Assembly: GCA_900556485.1 (NCBI GenBank) | Contig: USOX01000028.1 | Coordinates: 1 to 21,316, forward strand | DNA: 21,316 nt | Source of the DNA: an uncultured Dysgonomonas sp. | GTDB lineage: Bacteria > Bacteroidota > Bacteroidia > Bacteroidales > Dysgonomonadaceae | Reading direction: 5' to 3' | Shown here: one piece after another, positions 1-7,237 of the stretch | Position numbering within the stretch: position 1 is the first letter of the stretch | Layout of the letters: the number at the start of each line of letters is the position of its first letter | Notes under the pieces: model-generated | Seen by the model: the letters and a program-made list of their open reading frames with translations, nothing else | What the model was told of the DNA's origin: nothing | Database searches by the model: none | Position numbers and translations under genes: made by a program

Positions 1-75
1 AACCAATCTCAGCCGAGACACTTAGTGGTATACTTTTCAATTACTAAGTGGACTACTTTTCGATTATTATTTACA
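1..75 (-). mobile_element. End of an IS21-like insertion sequence (left boundary)
   Basis: Positions 2-75 are the exact reverse complement of 21243-21316. Read from the inner tip at 75 outwards, the end starts with TG. It then carries two near-identical 19-base units beginning GAAAAGTA with a 23-bp period, one containing GTCCACTTAGT and the other TACCACTAAGT. A TG tip followed by repeated internal units is typical of IS21-family ends, where the repeats bind transposase. The transposase genes lie outside the window, so the family call is an inference. The element points left, out of the window. Confidence 0.7.
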
Positions 76-146
76 CTATAATAAGTCATTATATCTTATC
101 TTGCACTTTTTCTTTCGAAAATGAAATTATAAACTAATTTTTTTAT

Positions 147-1187
147 TTATAAACGCTTTCCTGTTACTGTAATAGAATAAATGCCAACATTTCCCGCTTT
201 ATATTTTTCGATTGTAGTTTCATCTAAATGCTCTTCTAAAACTTCATCGGGAATAAGAACTGTTTTTGTCCGTTCAATTTTAATGTCCGTAAAATTGGCT
301 TTTTCTATTTCTCCTAAATACTCTTCCCTTTGTATGGCACTGGCTATACATCCTGCATACATCGACGCATTATCGGTAAATTCTTTCGGAAATGTACCAT
401 TTAAAACAACATCGGAGATGCAGAAGTGACCATCCTTTTTCAATACCCGGTATATCTCTTTAAAGATTTTATCTTTTTTGGGCAGAAGATTTAATACGCA
501 ATTACTTACCACAATATCAACTGAGTTATCCGGCAAAGGCATATTTTCAATATCCCCTTCGATAAACTCAACATTGGTATAGCCTCTCTTAGCTGCGTTG
601 TTTCGTGCTTTTTCTATCATTTGGGGCGAAAAATCAATACCAAAAACTTTACCCGTTTCTCCGACTTCCGCTCGTGCAATAAAGCAGTCGTTACCTGCTC
701 CGGATCCTAAATCCAATACAGTATCACCTTCTATTATTCTTGCATATTCAGTAGGTAGTCCGCAGCCTACACCTAGATCGGCATCGGCTTCATAACCTTT
801 CAGCTTACTGTAATCTTCACTCATAATAGTATATACTTTTTTCGAGGGTGTGGTGGGTTTTGTACCGCAACAACATTTGCCTTTCAGTTCGTCGGCATTT
901 AATGCTAGTTCGCTATAACGTTGTTTTACAAGTTCCTTTTTTGCTTGGTTATCATCCATTATCAATGCTTCATGTATCTCTCTTTCACTTGGTACTTTTC
1001 CTTGTATCACAACATTCCCATTAACCACAATAGCTGGGGTAGATAATACGTTGTATTTCATGATCTCCATTATATCTTCTTCTTTCTTCAAAGTAGCCAT
1101 AATGTTTGTATCTGCAATTACTTTGGCCACTCTTTCGTAGGTTATTTTGCAGTTAGAGCAACCTGTACCTAATACTATAATTTCCAT
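147..1187 (-). CDS. arsM: Thioredoxin-like domain fused to arsenite methyltransferase (ArsE-like/ArsM)
   Basis: A 346-residue cytoplasmic protein with two parts. Residues 1-75 form a small thioredoxin/glutaredoxin-like domain with a redox Cys-X2-Cys pair (C10, C13, in GTGCSNCK) and a cis-Pro-like STPA at 49-52. Residues from about 77 form an ArsM S-adenosylmethionine-dependent arsenite methyltransferase. Visible there are the SAM motif VLDLGSGAGND (157-167) and the arsenic-binding cysteines expected for ArsM: C142 in GCGLP, C230 in SNCVLN and C280 in AGC, plus a C105-C107 cluster. ArsM methylates As(III), giving volatile or exportable methylarsenicals, and needs thiol reductant, which the fused domain could supply (inference). 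Met77 begins MDDNQAKKELVK, much like the usual start of a stand-alone ArsM, so internal initiation is possible. It is the last gene of the ars operon, 47 bp after the permease gene, and its 3' end lies 71 bp from the IS. Confidence 0.9.
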   Translation of the reverse strand: MEIIVLGTGCSNCKITYERVAKVIADTNIMATLKKEEDIMEIMKYNVLSTPAIVVNGNVVIQGKVPSEREIHEALIMDDNQAKKELVKQRYSELALNADELKGKCCCGTKPTTPSKKVYTIMSEDYSKLKGYEADADLGVGCGLPTEYARIIEGDTVLDLGSGAGNDCFIARAEVGETGKVFGIDFSPQMIEKARNNAAKRGYTNVEFIEGDIENMPLPDNSVDIVVSNCVLNLLPKKDKIFKEIYRVLKKDGHFCISDVVLNGTFPKEFTDNASMYAGCIASAIQREEYLGEIEKANFTDIKIERTKTVLIPDEVLEEHLDETTIEKYKAGNVGIYSITVTGKRL

Positions 1188-1234
1188 ATCTGTTTTGTTT
1201 TTATTTTGATTTGATAATAAAAAGGTTTACAGCC

Positions 1235-1933
1235 TTAAATATTCATTATTATATAATATATTCCCACTATGATAAATACAGCCGAAACAATACGCCTGAA
1301 CCATACTTCAAAGCTTTTCATCTTGTTATAGAACTTGCCTACATTTGACATACTGTAAGCCAACAGGTAAGCAATAATGATAACAGGAAGACCTGTTGCT
1401 ATAGCAAATATAGGGGGTAAAAGTAACCCTGATGCACTGCTGATTGTCATAGGAATAAGCACCCCAAAATATAATACACCACTATAAGGGCAAAAAGCTA
1501 ATGCAAACACTACACCTAAAAGAAAAGCGTTCAGATAGTTTTTTTTCAAATTCTTTTTACCGACTTTGGATGTGAGTTTGCTTAATGCAGGAATATTGAA
1601 CTTTATAACATCGAGCATCAGAATACCGATAATTATTAAAGCTATTCCCAAGTATAAACCGCTAATATTTTGTAGCATTTTAGCTACATGGAATTTACTT
1701 GCACCAAAATAGAATACCAATCCTAATGTCGTATAGCTGACAATACGTCCAAGTGTGTAGAATATTCCATTGAAAAAGACACGCTTTTTATCGGCTATAT
1801 CTTTACTGAGGTATGCTGTCGCTGTTATATTGGTCGCTAACGGACAAGGGCTGATAGCTGTCATTAAGCCCAATATAAAAGCCGTAAGCACAGGAATATC
1901 CGAATTATCTACTATCTGTTGAAGAAAGTCCAT
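1235..1933 (-). CDS. arsG: ArsG-like permease (CcdA/DsbD-like membrane protein)
   Basis: A 232-residue inner-membrane protein with about six hydrophobic segments. Two cysteines sit in membrane segments as SPCPLATN (C30) and AFCPYSG (C148). This is the paired-cysteine arrangement of CcdA/DsbD proteins, which pass electrons across the membrane. The family in this neighbourhood is usually named ArsG, after the Shewanella arsEFG operon linked to resistance to trivalent aromatic arsenicals. Its exact role (efflux or electron relay) is not settled by the sequence. It starts 6 bp after the ArsF-like lipoprotein gene and is followed by the Trx-ArsM gene, so the three are surely co-transcribed. The redox pairs of all three products suggest a thiol relay from cytoplasm to periplasm (inference). 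A generic cytochrome c biogenesis protein is less likely given the ars context. Confidence 0.8.
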   Translation of the reverse strand: MDFLQQIVDNSDIPVLTAFILGLMTAISPCPLATNITATAYLSKDIADKKRVFFNGIFYTLGRIVSYTTLGLVFYFGASKFHVAKMLQNISGLYLGIALIIIGILMLDVIKFNIPALSKLTSKVGKKNLKKNYLNAFLLGVVFALAFCPYSGVLYFGVLIPMTISSASGLLLPPIFAIATGLPVIIIAYLLAYSMSNVGKFYNKMKSFEVWFRRIVSAVFIIVGIYYIIMNI

Positions 1934-1939
1934 ACCAGT

Positions 1940-2371
1940 TTATGATGCTCTTTGATTTACTTCTTTCTTTATCAGGTCGCTTAAAATAGTCGGGTTGTTT
2001 ACAGCATTAGCAAAAGCCTGTTCTGTTATATCTATGGAATCATCACCTTTGGTAATAATTAGAGCATTCCATGAAACTTCATACTTATTTACTAAGTCTT
2101 CATACTGTTTGTCACTTGTATCTATTTCGATAAATTTTACTTTGTTGTTACCTGTATAGGTTTCCTCAATAGTCTTTTTTGCCAGGTCGCCTACTGCAAC
2201 GCAGGTTTTGCAGCGTTGTTTGCCGTGAAAGTAATACACGTTTATTACGGAAGCATCAGCCGTTACAACTGTTTGTTCCTGCGCTGCGCTTTCTGTCTGC
2301 TTATTTTCGGTTTTGTTTCCACAAGCTATAAGAAATACGGCTAACAGTAGGATTAAAATACTTTTGTTCAT
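1940..2371 (-). CDS. arsF: ArsF-like thioredoxin-fold lipoprotein
   Basis: A 143-residue exported lipoprotein. Residues 1-16 are a signal peptide with lipobox LIAC and lipidated C17. A polar Gln/Glu/Thr-rich linker follows to about residue 40. A thioredoxin-like fold then begins at VINVYYFHG with a redox pair C54-X2-C57 (RCKTC). Short proteins of this type next to ArsG-like permeases are annotated as ArsF, a reported subunit acting on nitrophenyl arsenicals. That function is taken from the family name and is not shown by the sequence. Its periplasmic CxxC would be a natural partner for the two membrane cysteines of the next gene. It follows arsR after 259 bp without a recognisable promoter of its own, so it is probably read from the arsR promoter. 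Confidence 0.75.
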   Translation of the reverse strand: MNKSILILLLAVFLIACGNKTENKQTESAAQEQTVVTADASVINVYYFHGKQRCKTCVAVGDLAKKTIEETYTGNNKVKFIEIDTSDKQYEDLVNKYEVSWNALIITKGDDSIDITEQAFANAVNNPTILSDLIKKEVNQRAS

Positions 2372-2466
2372 ACGATTAATGATTTGTTAGTTTTACATGA
2401 TATTATTTGTAATAACTCTTTTTCAACTATAAGGCTATGTTTACCAATAGGATGAGTATAGGTGCT

Positions 2467-2481
2467 TCGACCAACGGTCGA
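2467..2481. promoter_or_regulatory. Perfect 6-3-6 inverted repeat in the arsR-arsF gap
   Basis: TCGACC AAC GGTCGA is a perfect inverted repeat about 95 bp upstream of the arsF-like start. There is no T-run after it on the minus strand, so it is not a typical terminator. It could be a leader hairpin or a protein site. It is the only GC-rich spot in an otherwise AT-rich 259-bp gap that shows no further gene. Confidence 0.3.
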
Positions 2482-2591
2482 CTATGTTTGCAAAGAAACT
2501 AAGGAAAAACATGACAATGAGATAAATTATTAAGGGTATAGTTTATGTTTCAATACCACTAATATAAATCTGTTCAATATTCTAAATAATA

Positions 2592-2614
2592 TTCGTATTT
2601 TGTGATAATACGAA
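2592..2614. promoter_or_regulatory. Possible third ArsR-related site, 8-7-8 inverted repeat
   Basis: TTCGTATT and AATACGAA are perfect inverted arms separated by 7 bases, just 16 bp past the arsR stop. The half-sites (TTCGTA/TACGAA) match those of the two operators upstream of arsR, but the spacer is 7 bp longer. It may be a weak operator for the downstream genes or a leader hairpin. It lacks a T-run. Confidence 0.4.
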
Positions 2615-2630
2615 CATTAGGATAGAACTT

Positions 2631-2957
2631 TTATTTAGCGTTGCAACTTTCCTCATTACTGATAGTAATGAAGAAAGAGGAAAACAAATCTTTTGCTTTC
2701 TTCCAATTTTCCTCATTAATACAGTATTTGACAGTAGGTAGAGTGATTGTTCCCTGTATTAGTCCTGCATCTTTCAATTCATTTAAATGTTGTGAAAGAG
2801 TACTTTTTGCAATAGGTAGTATTTCTGACATATCACCATGATAACAACATGATTGATTAGCAAGCATTTCAAGAATAGCTATACGGATAGGATGCCCTAA
2901 TGCTTTGGCGAAGCGTGCAAGTTGTTCTTGTTCGGCTGTTAGTCCTTTCTTTGGCAT
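2631..2957 (-). CDS. arsR: ArsR/SmtB-family arsenic-responsive repressor
   Basis: A 108-residue winged-helix repressor when started at 2957. The family core is clear: FAKALGHPIRIAILEMLA (helices 1-2), the recognition helix region AKSTLSQHLNELKDAGLI at about 50-67, and a beta-wing to about residue 80. Candidate As(III) ligands are C37 and C38 (NQSCCYHG), with C79 and C105 as further thiols; arsenite binding would release the DNA. The reading frame extends to 3008, but that would place two perfect or near-perfect operators and a -7 element inside the gene, so the Met at 2957 is preferred. It is the first gene of the operon, which continues with ArsF-like, ArsG-like and Trx-ArsM proteins, and is most likely autoregulated. 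Confidence 0.9.
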   Translation of the reverse strand: MPKKGLTAEQEQLARFAKALGHPIRIAILEMLANQSCCYHGDMSEILPIAKSTLSQHLNELKDAGLIQGTITLPTVKYCINEENWKKAKDLFSSFFITISNEESCNAK

Positions 2958-2973
2958 ATCATTTATATTTATA

Positions 2974-2991
2974 ATTCGTAAATATACGAAT
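2974..2991. promoter_or_regulatory. ArsR operator O1
   Basis: ATTCGTA AATA TACGAAT is a perfect 7-4-7 inverted repeat ending 16 bp upstream of the arsR start codon. A second copy of the pattern lies 27 bp upstream, centre to centre. The position and the duplication point to an autoregulatory ArsR site. Binding itself is inferred. Confidence 0.75.
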
Positions 2992-3000
2992 ATATTTTTG

Positions 3001-3018
3001 ATTCGCAAATTTACGAAT
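3001..3018. promoter_or_regulatory. ArsR operator O2
   Basis: ATTCGCA AATT TACGAAT repeats the O1 pattern with one mismatch in the left arm. It overlaps the predicted -7 element of the arsR promoter at 3006-3013, so occupation would block RNA polymerase. Confidence 0.7.
3006..3013 (-). promoter_or_regulatory. Bacteroidetes-type -7 element for the ars operon
   Basis: On the minus strand the bases read TAAATTTG, a match to the TAnnTTTG -7 consensus of Bacteroidetes. It lies about 50 bp upstream of the arsR start codon, inside operator O2. No convincing -33 TTTG is seen at the expected distance, as is common for regulated promoters. Confidence 0.5.
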
Positions 3019-3105
3019 AGATGTTTTTTAGTTTTTAACCATATTAATCATAGAAAATAATACTGATACTTAAAACTAAATTATAAAATTAGCTTCCTCA
3101 AAATA

Positions 3106-6100
3106 TCAATTTGTTTTTGATTTCCTATAATCGGTTGGGGACATTTCGTATTGTTTGGCAAACTCCCTGTAAAAATATGATTTATTGGCAAATCCCGATT
3201 GATACATAATTTCTGATACAGTCAATTTTGTTGTTATAAGAAGCTTTGAAGCATGTTCTAACCTTATTTTTCTTACATATTCACTGGGTGTATTGCCTGT
3301 CAATTCTTTTAGCTTCCTGTACATGGTAGCCTTACTTATTCCAATAAAGTCGGATATAGAATTAGGATTAAGAGATTCATCCTCTAAGTTTTTTTCGATA
3401 TACGAAATAATTTCTTGTAAGAATAATTCATCTTCAAGGTGTAATTCTAAGCCATCTTTAATAATCATCGAAGACCGGCTTGAGTTGAAATATTCTTTCA
3501 TCATTAGCTTCCGTCCAATCAGGTTCTCTATAGCAGTTAGTACATGTTGAGGATGGAAAGGTTTGGTAATATACAAATCAGCACCATGCTCATAAGCATT
3601 AATATGATCTTCGATAGAGGTTTTCGCAGAGATACTTATTATTGGTATATGTTTTGTCCGTTGATCTTCTCTTATATTGCTGATCAGTGTAAGGCCATCC
3701 AGTTTTGGCATAAGTATGTCGCTGATTATAACATCCGGTACATTTTGCTTTATTTTGAGTAGTGCATCTTCTCCATTTTCGGCGATTTCAACTTTGTAAT
3801 AAGGTTTTAAAATGTCACGAAGCAGTTCTCTTATATTCCGTTCGTCTTCAACAATTAATATAAAGGCTTCTTTTTCTTTATTAGTATCAATCAGATTATC
3901 CGTTATTGGTATAGTTTCATGTTCTTGCAATAAAGAGTTATTTATTTTATGTTCTTCATTCAATGAAGGAATTTCTACAGTAAATAATACATGTTCTCCC
4001 AGAACACTAGATACCTGAATTTCGCCACCTAGTAACTCTACAAGGCTTTTAGTTAAACTGAGCCCGATCCCGGTACTTGTTGAATTTTGGAGTTGTGAAT
4101 TATCAAATATTTTGAATTTGCTGAATAATTGAGACATTTGTTTGGTTGTTAGTCCTTTTCCTGTATTTTTTATAGAGAAATGTAATTTTTCATTATCCTG
4201 CCATATTTGAACAAATATGGAACCTCCGGTAGGAGTATACTTAAATGCATTGGATATGAGATTAAATAATATCTTCTCCAAAGAATTCCGGTCTGTTATT
4301 ATTGTTGAGGTATTATTTTGCTCTATTCTAAAGTCAATCCGGTTTTCGTGTGTAATTTCCGTATAATTATCCAATATATAATCCATCATCATTTTTATGT
4401 CTACAGTTTCAGGTGTCAGAGGTGTATGACCAGACTCTAATTTACGGAATTCCATCAGCTCATTAATCAGCTTTTGCATCCTGTCGGCATTGTTCTTGAT
4501 GATTTGTATATAGTGCTTTGTTGTATTATCCAGACCCGATTTTTCCAGAAGATATTGTGCAGGTCCATATATGAGAGTTAAAGGGGTAAAAAACTCATGT
4601 GCCACATTCGTGAAAAAGTTGAGCCTCGACTCATGTACTTTCTGTTGATGTTGTTTTTCAATATGTTCTAAGAGTATTTGCCTGTTCAGACGTATCCTGT
4701 TTCGTATAACAGATTGTACTATGTAAATAATGATAGCAATAATAATGAAATAAGCTATAAAAGCCCATTGGCTTAACCACCAAGGGAAAGCCACATCTAT
4801 ATCGACAGTATAAATATTGTTACCCCATACTCTGTCACCATTGGTACATTTTACTTCCAAACTGTACTTTCCTGGAGGTAATTGAGTGAAAACAATATTC
4901 GGATTGTTTCCATTATGTATCCATTCATCAGAAAGATTCAACAAACGATATGCATATTCGCAGTTTTCATTATTGATAAAGTCGCGAGCTATGAATGTAA
5001 ATGTGACTTGTGACTCGTTATTTGCTAGTTTCAATTTGTTATTGTTGATACGCTCATTTATATTCTGCTGCGTATTATATATTCTCAATGAACTTAGGCT
5101 TAGAGGAGGCTCAAAATTGCGGAGATGAATATCATTTGTATTAAAATAACTAAGCCCACTGGCTCCCCCGAAATATAATGTATTATCACTGTCTTTAAAA
5201 TAAGCACCATCTGCAAATTCATTATTTTGCAATCCGTCTTTTACTGTATAGTTTTCAATTATATTGTTTTCGAAGTCGAGGGATGAGATTCCTCCATTTG
5301 TACTTATCCAGATGCTGTTTTCGTTTCCTTCCAGAATACCATGTATTGTATTGTTAGCTATGCCGTCATTATCTGTGTATTCCTGCGTTTTAAATAATTG
5401 ATCGGTTAGAGCAATCTTATTTAATCCATAACTGGTTCCTGTCCAGAGGTTTTTTTGATGGTCGATGAGTAATGATAAGACATCATTATTTGATAAAGTA
5501 ATATTCTTAGAGATTTCTTCAAATCGTTCGAATTCCTTTGTCTGAATATTAAATCTGTTGACTCCACCTCCGCGGGTACCTACCCATAAATATTTACCAT
5601 CAGGATCAGGTATCAGAGAATATATTATGTTGTTATTCAACGATGTTGGTTCAGGCGAAGATACATATTGTTCTATGTCGATGACTTTATAGATTTGATT
5701 CTCTTTTTTTTGCTCGATTTTTATAAGACCATACCCTGATGTGCCAAGCCATAAGATAGAATCATTATTGGTAAAACAAATGCTATATACAGCTCTGAAA
5801 TCAGGGCTGCTTAGGGGGAGTGATAATTTACTAATGTATTTGTGGTCTGCATACAGAACATTTATACCTTGTCCTTCTGTACCGATAAATATGTCCTTTT
5901 GTTTATTTTTCTGTATGGCATATACAGAGTTTGAAGATAATCCATTGTTTATGTTCAGATAGTTTGTTACTACTCTACTTTCTTTATTCATTAATTTTAT
6001 GCCATCGCCTTTAGTACCTATAAGAATATTTTCGTTTGTGTTGTCTTCACAGAAGCTTCTTACCGGATAATCAGTTTTAATTGTTTTGAAAGGAGAGGTA

Positions 6101-7071
6101 TGGTTATATATTTCTATTATTCCTTGTCCATCAGTGCCAATCCAAAGTATATTCTGACTACTTATATATGCAGAAAAGATTGATATTTTATCAGGAATGT
6201 CTGTTATTTTGGAGAATATCCGTTCTTTTAAATCGTATTCATAATACCCTCCCTCATAGAAACCAATGAAGAGATGCTCTTTATGAAATAATATTTGCGA
6301 AATGTTCTTTTGTTGGTCTATGTCTATTGTAGATGGAAAAGAGTTTGCCTTATCTAATATTTTGAGATATTTTCCATAATTGAGAATCAGCTTTTTCTCA
6401 GAATAGAATATGTCAAAAATTGGAGCGTTTTGTTCAATGATGTCCAAATTTCTGATGATTATTGCATTATTTACTGAGGATAATTTTGTCCGGTAAAGAA
6501 TACCTTTGGTGTTAAGTATAAATAAATTATCCTCATTGTCTGCTATTATTTTCTTTATTTCGCCTTTTATTCCGCTTATGGTAAATGGTTTAAACTCTAA
6601 ATTATAATCAGTGTGAAAGAAACCTTGTTCTCTAACATAACAAATGATATTTTCAGTGCAATTTTCGGCTAAAAGAAATGATTTTTCTTGTTTAGGAGTA
6701 ATATTTCCACTTCCATAGAAATATCTGGTAAATTGTTCTGTGTCTCTATTCCATCGGTTAATCCCGAAATCAGTAGCAATCCATATCCTTCCTTTATTAT
6801 CTTCTACAATTTGGCGTATTACATTATTACTTATAGCACTCTCACTTTTTTTGTTGTATCGGAATGATTTGAAATCACGTCCATTATACACATTTAGTCC
6901 GTCCCATGTTCCTATCCATAATTCATGTTTAGAATCTTCAAAAATGCAGTTGATTGAATTATTAGATAGGCCATCAGTATTTGACAGACGCTTTGACATC
7001 ATTTGGGCAGATGTGTTTGTTGTCAAAATCAGCAAAAGAAAAATAATGTATTGTGTATATCGTGAATTCAT
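3106..7071 (-). CDS. Hybrid two-component system regulator of the polysaccharide locus
   Basis: A 1321-residue single-polypeptide sensor, kinase and transcription factor. Order: signal peptide (1-22); a periplasmic sensor to about 690 made of beta-propeller repeats, with at least ten visible copies of an LWIGT.GGL-type motif; a Y_Y_Y domain at about 695-757; one membrane segment at about 765-785; a HisKA domain with phospho-acceptor H825 in AHEFFTPLTL; a HATPase domain with N-box NLISNAFKYTP near 940 and G-box STGIGLSLTKS; a receiver domain with D1118 in VIISDILMP; and an AraC-type DNA-binding domain at about 1215-1318. Such proteins bind an oligosaccharide in the periplasm and switch on the adjacent sus-type genes. 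It diverges from the GH130 gene across 166 bp that hold a likely binding site. In the H-box the usual Arg or similar after HEF is Phe (HEFFTP). Confidence 0.95.
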   Translation of the reverse strand: MNSRYTQYIIFLLLILTTNTSAQMMSKRLSNTDGLSNNSINCIFEDSKHELWIGTWDGLNVYNGRDFKSFRYNKKSESAISNNVIRQIVEDNKGRIWIATDFGINRWNRDTEQFTRYFYGSGNITPKQEKSFLLAENCTENIICYVREQGFFHTDYNLEFKPFTISGIKGEIKKIIADNEDNLFILNTKGILYRTKLSSVNNAIIIRNLDIIEQNAPIFDIFYSEKKLILNYGKYLKILDKANSFPSTIDIDQQKNISQILFHKEHLFIGFYEGGYYEYDLKERIFSKITDIPDKISIFSAYISSQNILWIGTDGQGIIEIYNHTSPFKTIKTDYPVRSFCEDNTNENILIGTKGDGIKLMNKESRVVTNYLNINNGLSSNSVYAIQKNKQKDIFIGTEGQGINVLYADHKYISKLSLPLSSPDFRAVYSICFTNNDSILWLGTSGYGLIKIEQKKENQIYKVIDIEQYVSSPEPTSLNNNIIYSLIPDPDGKYLWVGTRGGGVNRFNIQTKEFERFEEISKNITLSNNDVLSLLIDHQKNLWTGTSYGLNKIALTDQLFKTQEYTDNDGIANNTIHGILEGNENSIWISTNGGISSLDFENNIIENYTVKDGLQNNEFADGAYFKDSDNTLYFGGASGLSYFNTNDIHLRNFEPPLSLSSLRIYNTQQNINERINNNKLKLANNESQVTFTFIARDFINNENCEYAYRLLNLSDEWIHNGNNPNIVFTQLPPGKYSLEVKCTNGDRVWGNNIYTVDIDVAFPWWLSQWAFIAYFIIIAIIIYIVQSVIRNRIRLNRQILLEHIEKQHQQKVHESRLNFFTNVAHEFFTPLTLIYGPAQYLLEKSGLDNTTKHYIQIIKNNADRMQKLINELMEFRKLESGHTPLTPETVDIKMMMDYILDNYTEITHENRIDFRIEQNNTSTIITDRNSLEKILFNLISNAFKYTPTGGSIFVQIWQDNEKLHFSIKNTGKGLTTKQMSQLFSKFKIFDNSQLQNSTSTGIGLSLTKSLVELLGGEIQVSSVLGEHVLFTVEIPSLNEEHKINNSLLQEHETIPITDNLIDTNKEKEAFILIVEDERNIRELLRDILKPYYKVEIAENGEDALLKIKQNVPDVIISDILMPKLDGLTLISNIREDQRTKHIPIISISAKTSIEDHINAYEHGADLYITKPFHPQHVLTAIENLIGRKLMMKEYFNSSRSSMIIKDGLELHLEDELFLQEIISYIEKNLEDESLNPNSISDFIGISKATMYRKLKELTGNTPSEYVRKIRLEHASKLLITTKLTVSEIMYQSGFANKSYFYREFAKQYEMSPTDYRKSKTN

Positions 7072-7131
7072 ATTACAAAGATATGATTGACGATTTATTC
7101 TTTTTTTTCAAAAATATGTTGTACAGCAGAT

Positions 7132-7161
7132 GTATACCTTTTTAAGACTATAGTATACCTT
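7132..7161 (+). promoter_or_regulatory. Candidate binding site of the hybrid regulator: direct repeat, 21-bp period
   Basis: GTATACCTT occurs at 7132-7140 and again at 7153-7161, exactly two helical turns apart. It lies immediately upstream of the -7 element of the GH130-sus operon. AraC-type proteins commonly bind tandem half-sites about 21 bp apart, and the adjacent divergent regulator ends in such a domain. The assignment is inferred from position and spacing. Confidence 0.55.
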
Positions 7162-7179
7162 GCCCAGCCTTATGGAATT

Positions 7180-7187
7180 TAGCTTTG
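7180..7187 (+). promoter_or_regulatory. -7 element of the GH130-MFS-sus operon promoter
   Basis: TAGCTTTG matches the Bacteroidetes TAnnTTTG -7 consensus 50 bp upstream of the GH130 start codon. A TTG at 7160-7162 could serve as a -33 element, but its 17-bp spacer is 2 bp shorter than usual, which fits a promoter that needs an activator. Confidence 0.5.
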
Positions 7188-7237
7188 TTACAGCAAATAA
7201 CGCTTTTTCACTCATAAATAATTAAAATCTAATTACT

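Noticed and set aside
30..50. GTATACC in the IS ends as a further copy of the hybrid-regulator site
   Set aside because: It is part of the repeated units of the IS end, lacks the paired 21-bp arrangement, and has its own explanation.
76..146. Remnant gene between the left IS tip and the ArsM stop
   Set aside because: Only 71 AT-rich bases with stops in all frames and no recognisable hairpin or motif.
2958..3008. Longer arsR start 17 codons upstream
   Set aside because: It would place operators O1 and part of O2 and the -7 region inside the coding sequence. The added residues do not match the ArsR family, and the Met at 2957 fits the usual protein start.
7076..7083. TATCTTTG on the minus strand as promoter of the hybrid regulator
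   Set aside because: It lies only 5 bp upstream of the start codon, no -33 TTTG is at about 19 bp, and the mRNA would be leaderless. A chance match in AT-rich DNA is more likely.
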